Of a stretch of DNA of 64,000 nucleotides, positions 57,060 through 64,000 are shown piece after piece; the stretch's first letter is position 1, and each line of letters starts with the position of its first letter. The notes beneath the pieces are model-generated. The model ran no database searches. It was not told the origin of the DNA and worked only from the letters and a program-made list of their open reading frames with translations. Origin of the DNA: Arcuatula senhousia (taxonomy: Eukaryota > Mollusca > Bivalvia > Mytilida > Mytilidae); contig OZ020306.1 of NCBI GenBank assembly GCA_963971305.1, forward strand, positions 42,243,512 through 42,307,511, given 5' to 3'. The position numbers were made by a program, and so were the translations under genes.

Positions 57060-58085
57060 TTTTTTAAAAAAGGTCTACCTTTGACGAGAGGGTTCCATAA
57101 GTAAAGCGTAACGACGAGTCCCAGTATAGTTAATTTTGGCACCCGTAGAAACAATGACTGGTCCAGGAAAAAAAGATCATCGAAATTAAGTTGTTGAGTC
57201 TTGAATAGACGAAACTCGTGTCAGGCGTCGCAAACTTTATTGTCTGGAACTTTGTTGTACTTTGTATTTCTAACATCCGTAAATTTAAAGGTGAGCGCTG
57301 CATGTGAAGTTTTAATCCCTGAGGTTTGCCCGGTCCGGTATCGACACTTTTGTGTCGAAGAGAACATTAAAGCTATATCAAAATTATCCGTTTAAATTTC
57401 TAATTTGTCTAAGCCCTAAGGTTCTGCCTACCACGGACATAGGTTGATCTTCATAATCTGAATATAATGTTTGGCTTTTTCAATATGTTTGGTAGAGCGC
57501 CTCTGATGAATCTTGAATATACGAATCGCGCATCAGGCATAGAAACATTTATTGTCTGGAACCTTGTTGTAATTTGTATTTCTAATACCCTTGAATGTTA
57601 GCGCTGTTGGTTGAGTTTTAATTCCCCGAGGTTAGACTGCTCCGACATTAACCCTTTTGTGTTGAAGAACAAGTCAAAGCTATAAATTATAAATTTAGAT
57701 TTTCAAAATTTCAAAAAAAGACTGGTCCATGAAATAGTAAAAGACCACTGAGATTGCGTAGGTGGGTCCTTTCATTATCGTAGCCTAGAGTAAGGGGGTC
57801 CAGCCTGACAGGGGTTTACCTTTGGCGACACGGGTTCAAAAGTACGACGTTACGTGCCAGTATTGTAAGGTTTGGATTCCTAGAAACAAAGACTGGTCCA
57901 TAAAAAAATAAAAGACCACAGATATTTTGTAGTTGAATCTTTTCCTTGTCGTAGATTTAAGTAATGGGGTTTACCCGCCGATGATCTACTTTGCCGTGAA
58001 GGGTCCAAAAGTAAGGCTCTCCTTGCCAGTATAGTAAAGCTTGGTTCCCCTAGAAACAACTTAGACTGGTCAAAGAAAAACATAA
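57060..58085. repeat. ~170-bp tandem repeat, split by a retrozyme dimer
   Basis: GACTGGTCCA-A/T-G/AAAA anchors occur near 57151, 57720 and 57890, with AGGTCTACCTTTGACG/GGGTTTACCTTTGGCG and GCCAGTATAGTAA-type phrases between. The 570-bp gap between the first two anchors is accounted for by retrozyme units at about 57183-57718. ORF 57880-58110 on the minus strand is not a gene. Confidence 0.6.
57183..57718 (+). mobile_element. Retrozyme-like tandem dimer, ribozymes degenerate
   Basis: Two units with hammerhead regions ~312 bp apart (GAAAC at 57211, GAATC at 57523). In unit 1 the CTGATGA box and stem I 5' half are missing or altered; in unit 2 CTGATGA is kept but GAAA reads GAAT and stem II is mismatched. 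Both contain AACATTAAAGCTATA or a close relative plus the TTGTCTGGAAC edge. The ORF at 57201-57395 is a read-through of the unit. Confidence 0.7.
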
Positions 58086-58590
58086 TTTTATTATACAAAT
58101 TTACTATCAAACTATTAAGATATTATGGTAGAGAAGAACATTTTTGCTTAAATATTCTTATAACAGATTATTTAGAAAAGGTCGATTATTATAAGCTTGT
58201 AATCTTTTTTCAGAAAAAACCCTTCCGATGAAATACTTTTTTCATTAATTCTCTAAATGTTTTTTTTTAAACATAACAATAAAAATAGGGATTCATTTGG
58301 GTTTAATGTTATATATATATATTTATTCTAGGGCTTATTTTTTCATGAGTTGTCTCCCTTATTGAGTTTACAAACTTTATTCGTTTAGGTAAGGTGATTT
58401 AGTTTAAAAACCGCAGTTATTTAACCCTGTAACAAGGAAGAGGGAGTAAATTAGTTTATCCAGTTCACTTTTTTACACTTTATATCATGTATGTTTTGTT
58501 TGGTAATTTAGCATAATAGTATTCAAAATTCAAACTGTAAATACATGTATTAAGCAAAACGTTAAATATTTAGCTTTTCCTTTCTCTTAG

Positions 58591-58744
58591 GAGAAAGTTC
58601 AGAAGTTCGACTTTTTGGAGGAAGAGGTATATATGAAGGCCGAGTTGAATTTGCTAACGGAGGGTCATGGTTGCCAGTTTGTAGAGATGGTTTTACCATG
58701 AACTCAGCTAAAATAGTCTGTAAACATTTTGGCTTTCCAGTCAG
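58591..58744 (+). CDS. SRCR exon 12: N-terminal half
   Basis: EVRLFGG, YEGRVEFANGGSWLPVC, SAKIVCKHFGF. WGT-V-C is replaced by WLPVC and RMLG by KHFG, so this domain is divergent. Acceptor CTCTTAG, donor GTAATT. Confidence 0.88.
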
Positions 58745-58809
58745 GTAATTTTATACAAATTCTGCATTATTTAAAAAATTCTGAACAAAATAACCAGCAG
58801 TGTACAAAA

Positions 58810-58897
58810 ATTATTGTTAAGTGTAAAACAACAACTCACTCACAGTGATTTGTGAGTGAGTGAGTGAGTGAGTTGGTGTTTTACACTTAACAATAAT
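58810..58897. repeat. Long hairpin (34-bp arms) with GAGT microsatellite
   Basis: ATTATTGTTAAGTGTAAAAC at 58810 pairs with GTTTTACACTTAACAATAAT at 58878-58897; the arms continue through CAACTCACTCAC and a GTGAGTGAGTGAGT run. The loop is only ~8 nt. Confidence 0.85.
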
Positions 58898-58934
58898 GGT
58901 TTTAAATTTGCTCTTACTAATTAAATACCTTATA

Positions 58935-59370
58935 ACCCACGTGAACTGAATACGTGATCGTGTAATGGTAAAGGAGTTGACCAAAGGGTCGTGAGTTTAA
59001 ATCCAATAACCGTTGTATCCTTGAAGAAGATATTTGCTGCTAGCTGGAGAGGGACTAAAAGAAGCATTTAGCTTGTTTCCCAATCCAGGATAAATAAATA
59101 TGTTAAAACTAAGATACTTTTACTTTACTTCAATTTTTCTACTCGATTCAGCTGTAAATGAGTACGTGGATGGATAGTTGTGAACATGTAGAATGATAGT
59201 TGTTAGTGTCTGAATGGCAGCTTCGGCTGAATATTCCATCTGGAGCTTAGAATGATTATATTTGCAAGGCCCAATAACCATGGATAATGATTTGTGAATC
59301 GCTTTGAGACGACCTAGATGTTGTGAAAAGCGGTATATAAGAGCCTCAAATTATTATGATTATATTTATC
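58935..59370 (+). mobile_element. tRNA-derived SINE
   Basis: A box-like TGTAATGGTAAAGG (near 58960) and B box-like GTGAGTTTAAATCC (near 58991) fit an RNA polymerase III promoter. The 3' part has GAATCGCTTTGAGACGACC, TGTGAAAAGCGGTATATAAG and a tail of ATTATTATGATT, matching the 3' end shared by many animal SINEs and their LINE partners. It ends about 14 bp before the acceptor of exon 13. Confidence 0.7.
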
Positions 59371-59383
59371 ATTACACTTACAG

Positions 59384-59547
59384 CGACAATGACCCATCTG
59401 TTTTGAATGGTTCGCAATTTCTACAAAACACATTTAATGATTCTGTCTCGTTGAGCTGTTCTGGTGGAGAGCTAGATGTTGCTTTATGTTCACTCAAAGT
59501 ACTAACAAATCACAACTGCTCCGGAAACTATGTAGGAATTAGGTGTC
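59384..59547 (+). CDS. SRCR exon 13: C-terminal half
   Basis: SVSLSCSGGELDVALC, NHNCSGNYVGIRC. Four cysteines present; the GWG motif is lost (KVLTNHNC). Acceptor CTTACAG, donor GTAAGT. The 318-nt pair with exon 12 is the most divergent complete domain. Confidence 0.85.
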
Positions 59548-59953
59548 GTAAGTACATATTTTATGTTCCATCTACGAAAATAGGGGTATAAAGTTTTCGG
59601 GTCCGTCCGTCCCAAATGTTTGCGAGATGGGGCGTTATGTCTTTAAGACATATTCTTGTTCATTAAGTTTTTTTTTTATATTTCTATTGCAGTTCATCTT
59701 CACTGATTGTACATGGCTTTTGTATCTTTTATATATAATGTTCTTTAAGCTCATTTACGAATTGGACGCTGTGACCTTGCTCAAATTTGCAGTTCCATAA
59801 CTTAGAAGCAGGTTCAGTCTTTTTTGAGACAATGTTACCGATCATAACCAAAATTGTAAACGGATTTCTCTTTCATGTTGATCACATTGGTAATTTCACG
59901 ACGTTAGAATACATTTAAACAGATATTTTTTGCATAGCTACATATATTTTCAG

Positions 59954-60104
59954 CAAGGACAGATATTCGATTAATTGGTAAAAATCTGCCATCATCTGGA
60001 AGAGTAGAGATATACCACAGTGGTCGATGGGGACCAGTTTGTGGTCATTCGTTTAATACTGAATCAGCTCAAGTCATGTGTAGAATGTTAGGATTCCAAA
60101 CAGA
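59954..60104 (+). CDS. SRCR exon 14: N-terminal half
   Basis: DIRLIGK, SSGRVEIYHSGRWGPVC, AQVMCRMLGFQT. Acceptor TTTTCAG, donor GTATGT. In the 406-bp intron before it only GTCCGTCCGTCCC near 59602 recalls another site (15193). Confidence 0.9.
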
Positions 60105-60301
60105 GTATGTTGTTATTGTTTGTTTGCATTACAGGGAACCTTACGGTTATTAAGTTTACCCTTTAACAAAACAAATCATTGTAATTCTGACGGATATTCG
60201 AAAAAGTAAATTATATATAATTATTGTATATTGATTTTATCAGTAACCAGTATTTTGTTTCATATTCAAAACATGCATGTATTATTCTTTATTTCTATTA
60301 G

Positions 60302-60462
60302 AGGAGCAACATTCTATGTCAACAATGTTTTTGGAAAGTCTGAAGCTCTGCCGCTTATTGATGATGTGATATGTAGTGGCAAAGAAAACGATTTGACTGC
60401 ATGCAGATTCACATGGACATCCAAAACATGCAATCGATTTGCAAATGTTGGGATTTCTTGTG
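60302..60462 (+). CDS. SRCR exon 15: C-terminal half
   Basis: FGKSEALPLIDDVICSGKE, LTACRFTW, KTCNRFANVGISC. GWG replaced by TWT. Acceptor TTCTATTAG, donor GTACTG (weak). Confidence 0.88.
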
Positions 60463-60900
60463 GTACTGATAATTTTTGCGTTTAAAGAAAAAGTTGAAAA
60501 ATTATTTTTACAGAATATTATGAATTTGACTAGTCATGAATTTAATATCTAAAATGTATCACAGATCTATAGAACTGATTTGCTTTCTTTGTTTTGATAT
60601 CATTACAAAATTGATATTTAAACTACAAATGTATAAATGTTTGGCAATATTTGTATATAGAAATAACATGACGTAGAAATATGCGCTCGTATAAATGAAG
60701 TTTGTAAAATGTTATTGGTAACCCAGATAACCTCACCTGATTAAAATAAATCAAAGTAGATACAGATACTAGCAAATCATAAGAAAAGAAAATAATTGAA
60801 CCTCACAAATAAGTCTTATACGTAATACAACGAAAGTAATTCGTTATAGCTTTTAACATACAGTAAACATTTAATATACGAAGACTACACTTATGTACAT

Positions 60901-61557
60901 GTTAAAGACATAGAACCTATCAATTTTGATTTTTTTTACATTGAATAAAAAGTACATATATTAAAAATATACTATCTAAAACTTACCTTTACCAACATAA
61001 AAACTCAATGTTTTGCAGTTTTCTATAAAATAATCTTATCTTAATTATTCCCGTTGAATAAGTATTGTCCATCATAAATATTTACTTTTGGTAAACTGGG
61101 TACTGTTAAGCTACGAAATGAAATGTAACCAAACGAGGCGAAGAGAAAACGAAATCTGTAAATTAAGAAAAACGACTAGTGTCGGCTAAATTCGATTCAT
61201 TTTTCTTCTTTTACCAGTTTCGCTCGATATCGTGCCTTTTCTTTACAGATTTTTGCTTATTTTACTGTTTACGTTTCCCTCTTTACCGATATAGTTTTTG
61301 TTCTGCTCCGTTTCGTTTGGTTACTTTTTGTTTCTCAGTTTACCGGCACCCACAAGTATTTACATTCTATAATTAGTTTGTCCTCTTTTTTGACACTGCG
61401 TTTTTTTTCTTCAGTTTTCCATCGAAAAGAATACTTTCTGGTAGTTTTTTTTTGAAAATTTAACATTTTTTCAAAGGTTTTACAATGCATTCTTCAAATA
61501 GTGTGAATTTCATTATTTTTTAAAAATTGCCAAAATGATAGGTTCTATGTCTTTAAC
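60901..61557. mobile_element. ~657-bp foldback element with perfect 22-bp TIRs
   Basis: GTTAAAGACATAGAACC at 60901 is repeated inverted at 61541-61557 (22 bp identical overall, 60901-60922 and 61536-61557). A second inner inverted pair, GTAACCAAACGA near 61127 and TCGTTTGGTTAC near 61313, gives a nested foldback. No coding capacity (ORF 61179-61376 is chance). No clear target duplication. Confidence 0.7.
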
Positions 61558-61734
61558 TAAATCCAACATTTAATATTATGTAATAAATCACCAAATAAAA
61601 AAGGATAAAGTTTTGAAAAAGGGAAAATCAAGAGGAATCTGGTGAAATGTGTATTTTTCTATTATTTGGAATACAGCATATTCATGCACATGAATTGTTC
61701 CTAATGTTTAACCTTTAATTGTGTTGATATTTAG

Positions 61735-61885
61735 TGCCAACGAAAATAAGACTTGTAAATGGTGCTGGTCCCTGGGAAGGTCGAATAGAGGTCATGCGGA
61801 ATGGATTATGGGGCACAATATGTGATTCTTCCTTCGGGGTTGATGAAGCATCAGTCATTTGTAAAATGTTAGGATTTAAAGAATT
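61735..61885 (+). CDS. SRCR exon 16: N-terminal half
   Basis: KIRLVNGAGPWEGRIEVM, GLWGTICDSSF, ASVICKMLGFKE. Acceptor TATTTAG, donor GTGAGT. Confidence 0.9.
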
Positions 61886-62300
61886 GTGAGTCATTTTATA
61901 GCACAAATCATAATTAGGGTAATTCTGATAATAGTTGCACACATGTAGGCGAAAAAAAGATCAATAAGGTTATATATATAAACTTAAACCTCATGGAGGT
62001 GATTTGGAGCCATTTTCTATAGTCCGTTTAAGTTAACAACATAACCAAATGTCCGTGAAAATAAAACAAGACACAATTTGCAACACATATTAAATAGTAA
62101 AAAATAATTTTAAAATGTTAACTTCTAGTATCAATAAATTCGAACTGAGAAGAAAATTCTTGTACCAACTGACTTCCCTTGGAACATTACAAAAGATTAA
62201 ATATTCATTCAGTACTAAATAAACAGACAGAATGCTTTTCTACATTGCTACACAAAAGCTTATTTAGAGGTTGCTTTTGGCTAATGCATTATTCTAATAG

Positions 62301-62470
62301 GTATACATCTCCTAGACCTAAGTTGTCATCATTATATGGTGGGAGCAAGGCTGAAATCAGGCTTGATATGATGTCATGTGCAGGAACAGAGCTTGATATG
62401 CATTCGTGTATACAGGGAACATGGGATGAACATTCCTGTAGCAGTTCACAGGAAGCTGGTGTTGATTGCA
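62301..62470 (+). CDS. SRCR exon 17: C-terminal half
   Basis: LDMMSCAGTELDMHSC, GTWDEHSCSSSQEAGVDC. At 170 nt the longest C half, with extra residues before the first cysteine. Acceptor TCTAATAG, donor GTATGT. Confidence 0.88.
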
Positions 62471-62892
62471 GTATGTACGGTTATGCATAGTGATAGATTG
62501 TTAAAGCAAATTGAACCTTGCTTTAAAAATACACATACAATTATACATCTGACCCTTAAATGTAATTTTGTTTTGAAGTTGTTACTTTGAATTTTTTAAC
62601 TATACAAGTATCTTAAAAGCAATTTTAAAAAAAATGTCTTAAGTGTAAATGTAACTACACATAAACCAAAACATCTTTATAAAATAATGGTATTAAAATT
62701 ATATATGATAAACTATTATGATTTTTACCACAGTTTAGTAGTCTCAGAGTGGTTCACAAATTTTTTCCCGAGGTTATTGGGCCATGCGATCTATGACACT
62801 TAACTCCTAGTGCATATGATCTTTGTCATTGCTTTTCTCAAGTTGTTCATATCATACAATTTTTATTAGTCTATTTGGTATAATGTATATAG

Positions 62893-63049
62893 GAGAGTCA
62901 AATCTACGATTGTCTGGTGGCAGCCATAATATGGAAGGCAGGGTTGAATTGCTAATAAATGGGGTTTGGTCGTCAATTTGTGATGAAGACTGGGATACCG
63001 TAGAAGCAACTATAGTTTGTAAAACCTTGGCAACTTTTCCTTATGACAG
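62893..63049 (+). CDS. SRCR exon 18: N-terminal half
   Basis: LRLSGGSHNMEGRVELLING, WSSICDEDWD, ATIVCKTLATF. Longest N half (157 nt); RMLG reads KTLA. Acceptor TATATAG, donor GTAATA. The 422-bp intron before it holds nothing recognisable. Confidence 0.88.
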
Positions 63050-63223
63050 GTAATAAACACCACATAATATACTATAGTAGTATCTGCTTAAATTTACATA
63101 TTTTACTTTTTAACAATAAGTTTTTGAGTTGATATTTTATCAAATAATACAAAATACAGAACAGAATAGCTAAGTAAAGCTGTGCCGATTCTGTTCTTAT
63201 ACCTTTTTTATTAATTGATAAAT

Positions 63224-63430
63224 TTACAAGCAGGAACTGCTTACTCGTATGGAGCACCTGAGTTCACTCTTGTTACGACTTAAGTTGGCGTTGTTGATTG
63301 CTGTTCAGTTGTTTTTGTGTTTCTATGTTTTTTTGCTTCGTGCTGTTGTCGTTCATGTTTACTGGTTTTGTCGTTGCAATTTCGGACTTATGACATTGGT
63401 GCTTCTTTGCTTCTATGCTTCTATCAACAA
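63224..63430 (+). mobile_element. Retroelement 3' tail fragment
   Basis: AAGCAGGAACTGCTTACTCG, GAGCACCTGAGTTCACTCTTG and GTTACGACTT match the tail at 8560-8740. ORFs 63249-63434 and 63273-63491 come from it. Confidence 0.65.
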
Positions 63431-63540
63431 TTGAAGCACAGCTAAAGAACATGCATATACATAGCCATAGCTTATCAGTTTTTGTTAACACTGGAGACGT
63501 TGTTTCACTAGTGGTATAAACAGTTTCCGTTCAATTGCAG

Positions 63541-63623
63541 TAGTTATTCTTCTGTGTCAAGTGTTTATCGTGAATATACTTGGCAGGGTTTTAATCTTTT
63601 TTACTTGAATGGCCGCATGGAAA
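63541..63623 (+). other. Possible next SRCR C-half exon (degenerate or chance)
   Basis: A good acceptor (TTCAATTGCAG) is followed, in the phase required after exon 18, by SYSSVSSVYREY, WQGFNL and LNGRMENIL, which resembles the start of a C half. The expected cysteine and the rest of the motif are missing and no donor is evident. It may be a damaged exon, or chance with the real exon right of the window. Confidence 0.25.
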
Positions 63624-64000
63624 ATATACTGATTTTTACTGAATTTCCTGAAATACTGGACCCCCTTGCCTAAGTGTCCGAAAAATTTAGACATTGTTAG
63701 GTAACCATTGTCTGTTCCGACAGATTTATCCCCCCTTAGTGCTAAGAATGAATTTACAATTCCTGACTTTACCTCATTACATAATTGAAGCAATTATCGA
63801 TGGGTTAGATTTTGTTAACATAAAATATCGTATGCCTTTTAAACATGGTTTCGGAGCTTTAGCTTGAGGGTATATAGTGGTCAAGGCAAATATTGTGTAT
63901 GAATTAGAAATAGGTATATCATATTTTGTTAAACAAACATTCTAATAACTAGAAAACTGCACATATATAAGATTAAAATATGTAAATAAAAAATAATTAT
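63624..64000. other. Right edge: no recognisable feature
   Basis: AT-rich. No exon, repeat or mobile element identified. Confidence 0.35.

Larger units (their letters stand above)
33124..63049 (+). other. Gene span: multi-domain SRCR (scavenger receptor cysteine-rich) protein, partial
   Basis: Eighteen exons encode, in order, one SRCR C-terminal half, eight complete SRCR domains and one N-terminal half. Every domain is split over two exons: an N half of 148-157 nt with two cysteines (WG-S/T-V-C and V-C-R-M-L-G) and a C half of 158-170 nt with four. Six cysteines and a two-exon structure are the hallmarks of group A SRCR domains. Introns inside domains are phase 2 and those between domains phase 1; every N+C pair sums to a multiple of three. 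No signal peptide, transmembrane segment, start or terminal exon lies in the window. Known relatives bind microbial or modified ligands outside the cell, and such genes are expanded in bivalves; the specific function here is inference. Confidence 0.85.

Noticed and set aside
57201..57395. 64-codon ORF MNRRNSCQAS...
   Set aside because: Runs through degenerate retrozyme sequence; it is not conserved between units and has no domain.

Overview
The window looks like nuclear DNA of a bivalve mollusc, most likely a mussel (Mytilidae). Reasons: intron-rich, AT-rich sequence; a large multi-domain scavenger-receptor (SRCR) gene; a short TTAGGG-type repeat; and an interspersed repeat carrying hammerhead ribozymes of the type I associate with mussel retrozymes. 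The family and species call is recollection plus inference, because no search was possible.

Layout. 1-7722: satellite array of ~165-169 bp monomers in reverse orientation. 7723-22395: a 14.7 kb island of transposon remains. It holds a broken Penelope-like or related retroelement with telomere repeats at its deletion point, a DIRS/Ngaro-type tyrosine-recombinase retrotransposon with two intact ORFs (RT-RNase H and recombinase), diverged dispersed repeats, a decayed non-LTR retrotransposon and a small MITE whose empty site is also present. 22396-32687: the same satellite in forward orientation, so the island lies between inverted arrays. 32694-33033: a 36-bp minisatellite, apparently amplified from the satellite's own sub-repeat, joined through a foldback.

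33124-63049: part of one gene on the + strand encoding tandem group A SRCR domains. Each domain is split over two exons with strictly alternating intron phases (2 inside a domain, 1 between domains). I find 18 exons: a lone C-terminal half, eight complete domains and a lone N-terminal half. The gene runs off the right edge; its 5' continuation lies beyond the satellite or has been lost. The introns are full of mobile DNA: retrozyme monomers and multimers, a BEL/Pao LTR retrotransposon (46246-52005) with LTRs that read as identical but a broken gag-pol, several MITE or foldback elements, a tRNA-type SINE whose tail ends just before a splice acceptor, and two recent non-tandem duplications.

The SRCR protein is presumably an extracellular or secreted pattern-recognition or adhesion protein. 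The rest of the window is mostly selfish DNA interacting with itself: a retrozyme piece inside the BEL/Pao polymerase, a retrozyme dimer inside a tandem repeat, and BEL/Pao inside a Penelope-like tail. The items most worth following up are the intact hammerhead ribozymes, the inverted satellites with higher-order repeats, the DIRS element with a non-canonical repeat order, and the telomere repeat at a retroelement deletion junction.
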